Shown here: positions 46,877 to 59,499 of the stretch, in pieces
How positions within the stretch are numbered: position 1 is the stretch's first letter
Layout: every line of letters starts with the position of its first letter
Origin: Marasmius tenuissimus
Taxonomy: Eukaryota > Basidiomycota > Agaricomycetes > Agaricales > Marasmiaceae
Direction: 5' to 3'
Assembly: GCA_029532415.1 (NCBI GenBank)
Contig: JAQOTA010000048.1
Coordinates: 50,001-114,000, forward strand
Length of the DNA: 64,000 nucleotides
Notes under the pieces: generated by a model
What the model was told of the DNA's origin: nothing
The model's input: only the letters and a program-made list of their open reading frames with translations
Database searches by the model: none
Position numbers and translations under genes: made by a program

Positions 46877-49800
46877 ATCAATACCAAGGGGATATTAGGT
46901 GGGAGGGTGAGGAACCAAAGTCTTCATACCAGAATGAAAGCCCTTTTATAGGTATGCTCCGGTGAGTCGTTTTGTCAGGGCCATCCGTCAAAGGATGCAC
47001 ATGGTCACTCTCAACGAGTTGATTCTCGGGAAGTCGCAATCAGACTCGCACCACTCGGGGTCAGGAGGTTATTGGAGTTGAGGACTTTCACAGTGAAGAC
47101 GTTGATTCTTTGAAGATGCCAATATGACATGCTTGGGATCGCGCTGCAAGACGGCGTTATGTATCAATGCCATGCTCTTCGTCTCGGATAGACAATGAAG
47201 CTTGAAAGAGAACGAACGGGCGGCAGGCGGCAAAAGCCCAGAGAATTGCTTGGGTACCTTGGCGTAGTGCCAAGCTGTCGGTCTTTACAGCTGTCGTCTT
47301 GGAATACTTACACGGGGCTTGTTGGGCTCTAGCCTCCAGCCCGCGTCGCCGGTGGAATAGATGTGCTAGGTATTGATCCAGAGGTGTCGGAGCGTTTAGC
47401 GTACGAAGATTCCAGGCCAGGGGGTGCCTGATTCCTTGTGGGTTTCAATCATCAATGAGAAAGAGAAACGACGTTTGGCTCTTCGAATCTCTTGGATTGT
47501 GGATTCTAACGTGCGTATGGCGCGACTGGGGGAAGTTGCACCAGGGTTGCAAGAGCAGACCTAGATGGTTAGAGCAGAAAGCACTGGGTGCAAGAACCCG
47601 TAAGTTTCGGGAGAAATGTAAGATTGACGTAAAAACTTATGCAGGGAGAATTTACCGTGATTCTTGTGACCCATGCAAGAGATATTTGAACCAAATTCGG
47701 TCTATATGAGAAAGAAATTTGATAGGAAGTCCAAACCTGGCTTTTCTATCCCATTTCTGTCCGTTTTTGGTATGGAATAACTCTTGCCTTTGTTCCGGCA
47801 CTCACGCTAGGATCTCCCCGCATAAGGCTCAGCATCAGTCTCGCATAACTCTCAAAACTTATGCAATCCTGCACCCAGTGAAGAAAGTGGACCTAGGTGG
47901 CAGAGAACGTTCTGGATCAAAAATTGGAATCGTGAGAAGTGAAGAGTATACAGGCCCGATTCGGATACGCCGTCGAATTGCCAATTGTTGATTGGCAGAC
48001 AGTCAGTCGATATAAGTATTGCATAGAGGCGCATATCTTCACAAGCTGTCGAAGGAATAGGGTGATAGTGTTTCCGGATAGGTGAATGCGAAGCAACTGC
48101 CTTGGCTAGCAGGTCTCGGTTTTGTACGTCGGGGAACCGAAGGGGGAGGTGGTGAGATTAAGGTGCAAGGGCTGCTTTGGTTTCTTCGCCTGTCAATGGC
48201 ACTCGGAACTCAAACCTTGTTTCTCGTGGCTGTAGGACATAAAAGGGACCAACTGAGCCTCGTTTCATCGAGCCTGATCACCCGGTTATCTCCCGGGGAA
48301 AACCTGGAGGAGGCAGAAATCATGTTACTTCGCGCTCATCTTGATCGGATTGTGAACGAAATGTGGGCTGAAGCTAGAGCCAAAAAGCCTAAGAGGTATA
48401 ACAGGATATTGCTGCGATTTGTCTTACTAGGACGGAAGTGGAATCTGAAGACGATAGCCGCTCAAAGTCAAGCTGGCGACCGTGGGAGTCAACAAGTTGA
48501 TTTCCGACATTTTGTGACGCGGTTAACGGTAACACCTTGGTTTGCTACTCTCACCCTCGTCAAATGTGCTAGGAAATAAGCTGTAGGACAAAGGCGAATT
48601 AAGTGCGTGGTGTCTTTCTGTTACTGAATCTTATCCTCTGACTACATGTATTGCTGTCAGATACAAGAATTACTGAATGCACACTCCAAACATGGCTTTC
48701 AGTATACCGTTTTCTACCCTTCTCAATACGAACCATGTACACTATCAGCTGAAGAAATGCCACAAAAAAACAGCATCTTACCAGCGCCATCAGAAGAATC
48801 ACGAAGCGCATTCATTCACGAACTTGCGAATGTTTGTTCTTCACTATCCCCCTGTGTCTTGTGTCTCATACAATACTACGCCACGACACCGATCTTATGG
48901 CCCACTCTCAGCAGACTCAAGGTCTCGTTCTGGAACGTCAGCCTACATTTTCAACAGGCTCCTCGGGGTGACAGATATCCGCGAGACCTTCGAGGCTATC
49001 GTAGTACTAGCCCTCAAAAACCCATCCTTCGTCACCATCAATGTCCTCCCCCTTTCTTCGATTTCATTATGATTCCATATTTCACGGTCCTTGATGGAAC
49101 ACCATTCTTCGAGCTCCTCGCCTACTCCGGCTGCGAGCTTGCAAAGTTGGACATGAAGCTCGTACACTCATCAAGTCAATAACGACCTCTTTGACGTCCC
49201 TCAGGATTGCTGCAGAGCAGGTGCCGCACGCGGATGCTCCGACTGAATCGCAGAGTATAGCTGATATTCCTACGGATATGCCGCTCAACGCGCGTCTTCA
49301 CACCGCTTTGAACCCAGGGAGCTCCGACGACATCGTCTGTCAGTGTCTGTCCCAATCTCGGGAGCGTCGAGTTCGAAAGATGGTTTTCAGATTAAATTCG
49401 AATCGACGCTCTTCTCGCTTTTGCACAGGCTCGATTTCGTACTGCGGATGCATCGACCAATTTACGATCTCTTTGCAAGAAGGCTGAATTCAAGCCCAGA
49501 AAAGGTAGGGTGTTGAACGCAATGAGTCAACAGAAGGTTCAGCAGGCGCTAGAGCAGTTCTAGGCATAACTCGGAGGTGTGCATGTCGAATTGAACACCA
49601 CGGCCTGGCTGAACCTGAGTTCAATTTAGCTAGGCTGCGTACGAAATGCCAGTGGAGGACACCAATAGCGACAATGCGTCTGTCATGCCAGATCAACCCG
49701 ATCCAGCGTAGAGCTTGTTCGGCCCTCAGAGTATGTTCTAGAAGCGCTAGTTGTACTTGACTTCTGAAAGTGGCAGACAGCCTGCCCTCTAGGAAGCTTC

Positions 49801-49886
49801 TTCGAGCTACCAAGTCCGGCTCGGAAGCTCTCGACACCTTTTAAAGGCAATGACGATACAAGAATGCTGTCGGAAGACTCCCTATC
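46877..49886. other. long stretch with no supported gene
   Basis: Frames up to 178 codons occur (for example 48646-49182 on the plus strand and an open stretch around 48082-48579), but none shows a recognisable domain or a good splice structure. Decayed genes may be present; none could be identified. Confidence 0.45.
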
Positions 49887-50893
49887 ATGACCACCGCTCG
49901 CTCAGATATCGCCTCGTCAGTAGACGTCCTTATCGTCGGTGCGGGGTTCTCAGGACTCAATCAGCTCGTTCAACTTCGCAAGATCAAAGATATATCAATT
50001 CAGGTGCTCGAGGAGCGGCCTGACCTCGGAGGATTGTGGTATAGCAATAACTATCCAGGTGGGTTTTACGCTTTATCGTGTTGGGCCAATCGTACGGTAC
50101 CGTTTACACTTTCAACCTCGTAGGTGCACGCACCGACTCCGAATGGAACATCTATCAACTCCCTTTCGAGGACGTTCACCAGCACTATTCTCCCAAAGAA
50201 TCATTCCCCGATAGAAACGCAATTATGGATTACTTTCGCCTTGTAGAAGAAAAACTTGACGTGAAGAAGCACATTCGGTTCAATACTCGCGTCGACTCGG
50301 CTCGTTGGGACGGCGACTTGTCTCGTTGGATTGTCGGATCCACCACCACCACCGCAAATTCATCCGCATCGCAGATATCTGCAAAGTTTCTCATTCTCTG
50401 CACTGGCATCTCCGCAGTATCGTATGTCCCCGACTTCAAAGGGCTCGGTGATTTCAAGGGCACTATTCACCACTCCCTGAAATGGCCTCAGGAAGGTGCT
50501 GATCTCGCTGGGAAACGTGTTGGAGTTGTAGGTACTGGGGCGTCAGGCGTCCAGATCATCCAAACGATCTTTGATCAAGATCTTGAGTCGCTCACGGTAT
50601 TCCAACGAACCCCGAATATTGCGATTCCTTCGCGGCTCCGCCAGCTCGACGAGTCCACAGTTGGCCACGAGCGCTACGCTGAGGTTCTGGAGAAACGCTT
50701 ACGATCCTTCACTGGATTCGAGTACGATCTTATCGTCAGCGACCCCGCGGAGAAGACACCGGAAGAACGCGAACAACTCTATGAGGAGCTTTGGGATAAA
50801 GGTGGCCTCAGGTTGTGGATTGCAGGATACCTGAGTACTACAGTGGGACGAGGTATAATTAAACAACCCCAGGCTATACCTGGAACCAATTAA
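49887..50893 (+). pseudogene. Baeyer-Villiger-type flavin monooxygenase, C-terminus missing
   Basis: Two exons (49887-50058, 50124-50893) give 313 residues. The first Rossmann motif VLIVGAGFSGL binds FAD, and GGLWYSNNYPGARTDSE follows. The signature FKGTIHHSLKWP fits the FxGxxxHxxxWP fingerprint of Baeyer-Villiger monooxygenases, and VGVVGTGASGVQI is the NADPH-binding motif. Family members are about 500-600 residues. Recognisable homology stops near 50829 (GGLRLWIAGY), after which about 20 unrelated residues precede a stop inside a GTTTAA-motif array. The C-terminal third is not found elsewhere in the window. The most likely cause is insertion of the adjacent KDZ transposon. Confidence 0.88.
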
Positions 50894-51274
50894 ACACGTT
50901 TAAACGTTCATCTATTGGACCCACGGCGTAGTATACAGTACTATCTAGTTTAATAGCTACGATTAAATCAACCGTTTAATTACACAATCGGACAAACGAT
51001 AAGTTGTTTAAACCACCATCTCCAAGCCCCATCGCCGTGTTTAACGATAGTGTTTAATCGGACGTGTTTAATCCACGGGAACTCGCACATTCATCGAGTT
51101 AAACCACCATCTCCGCGGCCCGTCGCCGTGTTTAAACGATGGTGTTTAAACAAACCTCCATCCGGTACACGCAGGTGGTTAAACCAACGCCGTCAGCGTT
51201 TAACCGCCGTGTTTAATCCACGGGGACTCACATCTCTATCGGGTCGAAGTAGGCATTTGATCCTGTATTTAAAC
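50858..51274. repeat. GTTTAA-motif array next to the KDZ gene
   Basis: About 17 copies of GTTTAA, ATTAAAC or the palindrome GTTTAAAC lie within about 420 bp. A 52-bp sub-block at 51005-51056 recurs at 51098-51149 with few differences, and GTGTTTAATCCACGGG recurs at 51064 and 51209. The array fills the gap between the broken monooxygenase and the 3' end of the transposase gene. It looks like a subterminal repeat region of a DNA transposon. Confidence 0.8.
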
Positions 51275-51335
51275 TTAAGAGTCAGTTCCACATTACTGGA
51301 GCCAGAGCACGCTCCTCACTATGAACCGGACTTCG

Positions 51336-54300
51336 TTAAGCAATTTCTGTGTCGTCCTCTACCCCCTCGCGAGTATCTCGGAACCCGGCGCCATGGACAG
51401 TAGGGTCGTTGAATCGAGGTCTATCTGCATATCTATGCCACGATGGTTTCAGCTAGTTTGCAGAGATGTGAGGGACCAAGGACATACCGATCATACGAGA
51501 AGTATGCTTCTTCCTTCTGACGAAAGATAGCAACTCTGTCGGCCAACGTGTCTCCTTGCGACGGGTCGATCAGTATGGGTACCGCACAGCGTCGAAATTT
51601 TGCCTCGCCATCAAGGCGAAGAGCCTCAAACATGCGTGCTTGCTCATTCGCATAAGCCTCATGGCCCGAGCTCAACCCTGTGCATAGGGTAGCTTTCCAC
51701 ATGTCGCGCTTCGCGGCAAAATAACGAATCGAGTTACCAAAGGAGGAGTGTTTGAATTCGAGCTCCTCTCGAACCCTCTCGTATTCTGCCTCCGCTCGGA
51801 AGAATTGAACCTTGTCCGCTGCAGAAGGAAATGAGCGGAATGGATACGACCAGAGTGATTCAACCCACATTGATCTTCCCAGGTTTTCAACTCGCTTTCA
51901 CTCATCCTCGTCAAAGAACCTGAAGTCCATATCCAGCCATCTTTGCGAACTGGCTCGTCCTCCTGGTATTCGATTTCCACCTCTTCAACCGGAGTACTCG
52001 GGGGAAGCTTGGATGTGGTCAACTTTTCCTTGGTCGCTTTTTTCTTGGGTGAAGTGGGGTCACCAACTGCAAAGTCCATTGTCAGAGCGTAGACGTCCGT
52101 GCAGATATACACGCACCATTCATCCTCGAGCTCTGTGTTCCTTCATCTGACTTCAGCAAAGCGGCTCCCCATGGTTCGTTGTAAGACTCACCGAAATAGA
52201 ATCCTTCAGATTCTAGCGCTGGTTCTTCCTCCAGATCCAACTTCTCTGCCCGAGTAATTAAATCCCCGACTGAAGACTCTCCATGAGTTTCGACGGAATC
52301 ACCCCCTCCAGGTGTTCTAAGACCTATCCCCGTCCATAAGACACCCTCCTCTGTACGCGAGCCGCCCGGTAGGCGGCCGCTCTCGGTGGATTTCCTGTAA
52401 GTATCTCGAACAGTAAGTTTCGGCCACTCCTCCTCCTCTATACGGTCTATCTTTTTCAAGACGCTCCGGAGGAAGTTGTAGTCTAGAAGGTGCTGATCCC
52501 GCTGGTCCCGTAGTTCCCTGATTTGCGTCATGGCACGGGTATTGGCATCCTGCTTTCGGGCGTGCTTCACCTTACGAGCACCGGCTGCCGTTAGAATCCG
52601 GACATCGCTGCGGAGAACTCGTACAAGATCGAGCATCTTGCCCCTCACGAGGTCAGCCTGCTTTGCTGCTAGTGCGTTCATGTTGAACTGACTAAGCTCG
52701 TCCTGGCTGAAATCTGAAGGGACACAGAGGAGTTGATTCTCGGGGTGACACGGGAGGTTGAGGGTGTATCTGGCAGCAGCATCAGCTGGCATAACCTTCC
52801 CTTGCTCCTTGCGAAATGGACGAAGGCGGGCCTCCAACTCCTGACGTTGTGAGGACAACTCCTTCGACTCATTCTCAGACTCCTCTTCCGCTCCGTTCTT
52901 GGACTCTTTCCGCGCCAGACGACGCACATGCTCTCTGTGGTAGTGAACGTAAGTCCCAAGGTAGATGAGTAACCCGAATGTCCGTACTGCGTGATCATCA
53001 GCTCAAGAGCTTCCTCGAGGAATCCAATGGTGGAGCCAAGCTTTCTATCGCCCGCTGGAGTTCTGAAATCCTTGTCAGACCGTCTCATCTGTTCGACGAG
53101 AGACTTAAGAGTTGGGGCTATTGAATGTGATCAGTACAAGCATCTCCTCGAAAGCTATAGGAAATCTTACCCCTGGTGTCATGGGTATAAACAGAGGTAA
53201 CGGCCAACTTCCTTCGGGGAGCTAGTTTCGGGGATCGGTCCTCCTTATTCCAATCGACGGCTCTCTGCCCATATAGTTCCCAAAGTCCAACGAAGTGTTT
53301 ACGTTTCTTCGTATACCGCTCCTTCAGGGTTTCGATTTCGTTGAACAACTGCATACCTAAGATAATCATGAGTTAAGAAATGAGATAGTTGATTCATTAC
53401 GAACTAAGTCCAACTATCTTCCTCCAGTTCCAATCTCCAATGTGGGAATTTAGCGTGTCCTCTCGAGACCCCAACGTCATCTGACGAATAGACGGACCGA
53501 TGGCGTTGAGATTATCCCAAGCTAGTTCCGCAGTTTCTCCCTGAAACTCTCCAACACCCTCCTTGTAGGTATATAGGTAAAGAGGCTCACAACTGCTTAT
53601 GTGATTCCGACAGTGGCATACGGGAATAACCCAGCGCATCTGTTCAACCAGATACGCCAGTTCTGGGTGCATCTGCAGCCATCGTTTTGGGATGCCCTTA
53701 CAATAAGAGCACATCGCGTCAAACGACACGACATACTGAGCGAGAATACCGTCTTCTTCGACAGATCGCTGAGCTACTCCACGAGATAGGCATTCATCTA
53801 CGCAGACCCATCTAATCATCTAGCTCAGCATCAAGCTGACCGGAAGGAGCAGACGATATCTCACCTTTCGCCACACTGCAGATTGGCAGTTGAGCGGATG
53901 AAAATATGGCAGCACTGGCAGTTGACGATCCCGCTAATGTCCATATTCTTGAATTTGACCTTGTCCTGCTTGTTGATCGTCTTGAGATGTCCGCACACAG
54001 ATTTCTAGCGAGACATGATGCATAAGTGCCTGTCCGTTTGGCGGATACGTTACTCACCTCTGTGGATGATGCTTCTTCTAGCCCGCAGTGGGCGTTGTAT
54101 ACTGATGCGACGGGTAAGTAACCTCTCCCGGCCCATAACGAAACATCATTCTTGTCGATGTTTTTCCTGGCAAAGTGATTCGCCTGGTAGTTACCATCCA
54201 AAGTCAGTCTCGTTTGATGGAGGTGTCTGAAGACAGAGTTAAGCAGCGAATACAGTCTGTTCGCAAACATGACCTACCTGAGACTCTCCGGACTCTTGGT

Positions 54301-55437
54301 CCATCCTGGTTCCATATTCACTCCCGAAGTTGGACATGCGGGGCATTCGACAATGAGATCGTTGGCGGTCTTTCGGTCCGGGTTGTGGTGAGTGCCTGAC
54401 CGGCGTTCTGCGGAGAGAAGATCCCAGATGCGGATGACAATCATAAATTGCTTGTAGAGATTCTATTGGATAACGTCAGTCACTGCTAACTGGAATCAAG
54501 GACGTGCTCACCGGTACATTGCCTGTGAAGACATTGTCGGTCAGTCGTCGAATCGCCTTGATGTAGTCGTATGGGGTGATCTTGGCCTGCAAGGTAAAGA
54601 GGCTGTAGTGGCGGAGCAATCGGAATGTGAAGGCAGACTGGGGATCCGTAACGGTAGAGGGGAACAGGTCGCTTTTAAAGAGACGAGTCCACTTGTCGAG
54701 ATTCTCCCCCAGTCTACAGCCACAGTAAGACACACGTGTAGCATGTATCCCGTTGACATCAGCGATGATGAGGTACTTTGATTCCTTCGGACTAGGGCAG
54801 CGTTCGCCATTGTGACCAAGAGGGATGGTGTATCCGAGGGCGGATATGTCATGTTTGATAAAATGCCCGAATTTCGTCCACACATGTGCCCAGTGGGTGA
54901 AATTGTACTTGTGGGCATCGATCCAGCACGCAGTGCATAGTAATGGCCGTTGATCGCATTCCATGCATCGCACCTCACGAGGAGCACCACTTTTGCACCC
55001 GCAAGGCGTCCCAATCATAGGGTCGATCTCTCGGTCTAGCAACAGTCGAGCGGCCTGGTCCATGTTATGGGAGTATTCTCCAAGGAGCTTCATGCGCTAG
55101 AGCCGGGTTGTGAGTGCGTGTCTGTGCTATCTTTCGGTGAACGTACTCGTGATAATTCCTCTTCCAGCAAATCGTCGCGTGTTGGTTGCTCCTGCGACGC
55201 CATCGTCTTTGATTCTGTTTGCTTTGCATTGGGTGATTCTGACGTTGGCTCTATTCTGGTTCCAGTCCCTTTCACTTCGAATTGAAATGATTTCGGCTTG
55301 GTTGGGGATGGCTGAGTGGAGACGGAAATGCCGCGTTCGTCAATCATTTGGGTGGTGCAGACCCGTTTGCGTGTAGTAATGGTAACATCCCTGTCGAAGT
55401 CGTCGGTCTTTATTCTTTTGGAACCTTTTGGGGGCAT
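51336..55437 (-). CDS. KDZ-family transposase with CxC2-type cysteine cluster
   Basis: Twelve exons (55147-55437, 54512-55096, 54278-54462, 54058-54226, 53865-54004, 53405-53811, 53171-53356, 52974-53117, 52117-52932, 51869-52066, 51488-51818, 51336-51432) sum to 1183 codons in frame without any disabling change. The N-terminus is basic and polar. A cysteine cluster follows (CGCKSG, CMECDQRPLLCTACW, HATRVSYCGC, VECPACPTSG) as in CxC2 domains. The transposase core contains KNMDISGIVNCQCCHIF, VSFDAMCSYCKGIPKRW, VIPVCHCRNHISSC and the GEFQGETAELAWDNLN / HIGDWNWRKIVGL segments typical of KDZ (Kyakuja-Dileera-Zisupton) proteins. A long helical, charged C-terminal region follows. If intron 51433-51487 is not used, the protein would end at 51433. 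An intact gene suggests recent activity. Confidence 0.93.
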
Positions 55438-56560
55438 AGAGAGAACGTCTGGGGGGGTGAAAGTCGAAGTTAGAGGATGGCCTTCAACCGGTAGGCTTCA
55501 CGTACTTATATGCCTGCTTTCCGTCGTGGTGAATGTTACAAGTCTGACATGCGCTTCTCACTCTCGAGTTTTCTCCGTCTGATTTGCCGTTCGATGAATT
55601 TTGGCGGACACAATTCGGTACTTGATATTTGAATTCCTAAGGGACTGATTCAAAATCGGCGATTCAAGAAGACATTCGGGTGTACCTTGGATGACTGACG
55701 TGGTTGCTGCGTGCTGCATCAAAACCTGTCCTTCTGGCTGGAGGTAACTTGTGTATTTCGTGTGTACGGTAGTTCTTTAGAACATCAATGAATGAAAGAA
55801 ATCCGCATGATGATAAGCACGTACCCCGGAAGGTGGTGATGCCGCTCACGGGTCTTCACCTGTTCCGTCATTGTTGTTGGTCGTGTGTTCAGGTCTCTGT
55901 GTGATCTTCGAGTGAACAGAATAGCGATAAGTAATTGTCGGCACACCTTTTCACGTTGCTCAATTTCCACCTAGCGTTTCTCGAGCTTTTTCGTTCATCC
56001 GGGAAGATTGCAGTTGGTCGAGTTCCTCGAGCTTATTCAGCGCCCCCGAGGTGTTTGTGGTCTAAATCTCCACAGATATCCATAGAAGTCATTGCCCCGG
56101 GCGTCGCTATTTTGTTGCGTGCGACATTTCCTTGTGCCCGGCTCTGGCTTTGATTCTGGTATTAGTTGAGCTTTTCAGCACTGAATAGCTAGCTATCACT
56201 ATAGAGTAGGTAAATTATCCTGTATTCTATAGTACTGAGGGTCTGCATGATGGCGGTTCAGGACGAAGACGAGCAGAGTTTGTTCATGTTTACGTAGATG
56301 CCCATGTGCCACAGAAATTTTGTGGATTTGGGCGCTAAGGAGAAATGTAGGATCTTTGCGCGCCACAATGTCCCTGAGCAATTTTTTGGGGATCTGGGCC
56401 CCTGATCCTCGGATAATTTTCTGTTATGCTGGGCGCTGGCGGATAAATTTTTTTGTCATTCTGGGCGCTGGGGTCGTTTCGGTAGAGCTTGGGTAGAGCA
56501 AGCTTGAATAACATTCAATGACTGAGTACGCGATCCGATTACATTCTGTGAAACTAACTA
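55438..56560. other. intergenic, upstream of the KDZ gene
   Basis: This is promoter space of the KDZ gene plus the 3' side of the next minus-strand gene. It contains a lone palindrome arm at about 56236-56330 and TGGGCGCTGG-type repeats around 56430-56475. Confidence 0.55.
56236..56330 (+). repeat. single-arm copy of the 60.8-kb palindrome
   Basis: The stretch carries TGATGGCGGTT ... CAGAGTTTGTTCATGTTTAC ... CACAGAAATTTTGTGGATTTGGGCG, matching the left arm of the palindrome at 60812-60900 in the same orientation. No inverted partner is found beside it. Confidence 0.7.
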
Positions 56561-58921
56561 CTAGCGCTGTCCACCGCGACGGGTAGCACGAGGCGCATTG
56601 ATATCAACAGGGGTCTGAACATCAAACAGAGCCTCAGCCCTCTTGTTCAGGTATTCTTCATTCGGAACGGAAGTATACCCTGGCCATCTCCGTTTGGGCT
56701 GAGAGATGGCCGACTCCGAAGCCTCAGATCTCTTTCGCCTACCACTCGCATATCATTACTGTTACCAAATTATGATCGGAGGGCAGAAACTTACTTGTTA
56801 CCAGCAGCCTCTGGTTCGGCCATGGCGGGAGCTTCAGGCGTGCTATCAGTCCGTACAGTCTTGACCTTGCTGCTGGTCTTCGAGTTGCTAGGAAATAGAT
56901 AATCCAGGGGAAAGTACACCTATGGTTTCAAAAGCGCACCTGGAACGCGGCTTGACCGCCTTTACTTTGTGCTTCTTCGGAGCCGCTGGTGGCGTTGGGA
57001 TCGTAGCTGAAGGACCGTTCTGTTTGAGCACTCGGGTCCTGTGTCAAACATGTAAGGACCTACTCGATGATGTCAACCCATGAGAGCTCACCCGGGTTCC
57101 ACTGTCGCTGTGGACTGTCTGTCGACAGTCTCGTGTCTTGGTTGTGCCGATTCTTTCACCATTTCTCGGTTGCTAACCTCCTTGCCAGATGGAGATGAAG
57201 AGCTCGCATCCGTTTGAGATTTCTCGGGACTGAAGGCGACCTGACGGTGATCCACATTGGTGGCGGTCTGTAAGGGTTGGACATTGACTATGCCCTGAAC
57301 TCCCGAAACACCGGACGGTCCATCCTCCGTTTGGCGAGGATTTGGTTCCGCCCTGTCAGCACGGACCAACTCTGGGTCCACATGGGTCATGGTTTGATCA
57401 GAAACGCCACGCGAGACCGTTCGAAAAACAAATGGGTCGGATGGGTCGCGGCGCGTGAAGAAATCAAGAAGCCCGTAAAGATGAAACTGTGTAACGTGCT
57501 GAGGGTGTCCTAGGGAAACGGGGAGAATGAAAGCCTCAGTGTCATAATAGTCAGATGGCTGGTTGACAATTCTCTCGTAGGGAACATCCTTCTGACCAGA
57601 CGCACAATCTGCGAGTTGGGTAAGCGATGGAAGGTTTTGAATGAGGACAGCAGTACTTACACCATAATACAGTCAGGAAGTTGTCCAAAACTTCTCGCGT
57701 GGTTTCAGGGGATGCCTTCTCAAAGCTGACGCCCGAAAGAATAGGGACACCGGCTAAATTACGAGGGATCCTTTCGTCCATTGTTGGTTTGGGACAATTA
57801 GCTGCAGAATATGTCAGAGTCATTGCGCCTAGATTCGCTGACCACTCACGTTTGATCTTTTCTTGAGCCCATTTGCACCACGCCGTCTCAAAGCTCTCTC
57901 TAATACCAGATGGATCGTCCTTCATGAATTTCTGTGACGATGGCTCACTAGACACCTCGATGCTGTGATGATAAAAAGATCAGAACAACAACAATCATTA
58001 CCTTGGTATGGGTGTACTCACAACATATTGGAGACTTCATTGTTAGCGTTTCGGGATGCCAACAAGACGCAGAACTCCACGTTCCCCAAAATTCCGTTGG
58101 TTGCAACGGCCTTCAACGTCGCATGCAACCCTTTGGCAAAGTTGTCCCGGTTTCTGAAAGGCAGCAATATCAAGGTTAGCTTCGTCCATCATGACATTTG
58201 ATAGCTGACGTACCGAAGGACGTTGCTCACGTCCGCCTCCTTGCGGGCTTTTTCTTCATATACAGATTGGTTTGCTTCACCCCACAGTTCAGTAGAGGCA
58301 CGTGCGTTTGCTCCCGCATTACAACCATTCAACAAAGGGTCTTCCTCTAGCAGCTTCAGAGCGTGCTTATGGATATCCTCGGCCTCCTCATCCAGGAAGA
58401 TCTGCTTTGCGGTCCGCGGGCCTCTTTGAAAGTCGGCAATGACTTTGAAGCCCTTCTCTGCTCTCATTAGTCGCTCTTCGCAGCCGACCTCCATAGTCTC
58501 GACACGTTCGTCACGTAGCTGCTTGAGGTTTCCGGAAACCAACTTGTTATTCCTGTGGTTCTTGAAGACGTCGTGAATAGACTGACAGTGTGATCAGATC
58601 GTCAAAGAAATTGAACGAGAGCAAAAAACTACCAACCTTCTTCCATGCCTTCTCGTTCTTGGAAGACATGTCCAAGTTCCTGAAAGCTGGCTCGCCGTAG
58701 ACAGCGTCGATAGTCTTCGCCAGCCAGTCCTTAACCGGCTTTGGGTCAAGTTTCCTTGCCTCTTTACCGTACTGAAGGTTATTGTCAATCAACAGTTGCT
58801 TCCACTCTGGGAAGTACGCCTCAATGAGACCTAGTTGCTCTGGGGTGAAAGACGAAGGTCTCCCTGGTCGCTTTTTAGAGCCGAGCGTGGCAGGGGTTTC
58901 GGGATCAGGGGAGGGAGACAT
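56561..58921 (-). CDS. 641-aa protein of unknown family, probable mobile-element gene
   Basis: Nine exons (58637-58921, 58214-58581, 58022-58153, 57850-57962, 57661-57801, 57092-57608, 56940-57038, 56795-56887, 56561-56738) give 641 residues in frame. The N-terminus (KKRPGRPSSFTPEQLGLIEA, then YFPEWKQLL) combines a basic patch with a short helical segment of the kind seen at the start of DNA-binding or transposon proteins. The middle is helical (RDERVETMEVGCEERLMRAE). The C-terminal 250 residues are Ser/Pro-rich and end in basic nuclear-localisation-like patches (PKKHKVKAVKPR, KRKRSEAS). I do not recognise a catalytic domain. It lies between the KDZ gene and a divergent SIM-bearing gene, whose promoter it shares. 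Confidence 0.82.
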
Positions 58922-59499
58922 TTTCTGCACTGAACAACGAGATGCAAGGGGGGGGGGGGGGAAGAGAATGGCGGAGGGGCGATTGTCCACAGTAATTCCG
59001 AGGCAAACTGTGCGGGATTATAGGATCGGGATTTCAATCTCAACATGGACCACACAGCGAAACGACCCGTCCAGTTCGGACTTTCGTGTTGTTTGTTTTG
59101 TGAATCGAACTGTTGGTCGAAAGGGTGGCTAAAATGGGGTGTATACGGACCAGTGAGTCGGAGCTAGAAAACTGGTCAGTAAACTACAATTCTCGGATGC
59201 AATAAAAAACGAACCGTCGACCGGAATTCGTGCGACCCCTGACCTACTAGCCGTTGTGGGTGAATCGGGCGATACGCGTTGACTCGCGAGGCCCAACATG
59301 TCAACGAAACAGATGTGCAAGTCTACTAAAGAGCCCTGAACCTCAACAGTGACGGAAGACAGCTCAGAGTCTGGCGGAGTCTGAAGTTGGATGAGTTTGA
59401 GGATTTTTCCTTTGGCGGCCAATCCGTCCGCGGTTAAATAGCCTGCAAGGCAATGCTTGCAGACCAAAAACCACCCTCCTTTTCATTCCTTCTCATTCA
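58922..59499. promoter_or_regulatory. shared divergent promoter with a poly-G run
   Basis: This 578-bp region separates the ATGs of the 641-aa gene (58921, minus) and the SIM-bearing gene (59500, plus). An uninterrupted run of about 13 G at 58950-58963 lies about 30 bp upstream of the minus-strand start. An open frame on the minus strand at 59129-59467 has no supporting motif. Confidence 0.5.

Noticed and set aside
48082..48579. 165-codon open frame on the plus strand
   Set aside because: It begins with a non-ATG codon, shows no domain, and no introns extend it.
48646..49182. 178-codon frame suspected to be an F-box remnant
   Set aside because: Leucine-rich phrases are present, but no F-box and no alignable segment with the other F-box proteins of the window could be found.
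59129..59467. 112-codon minus-strand frame between divergent genes
   Set aside because: No motif or splice continuity; it occupies the shared promoter region.
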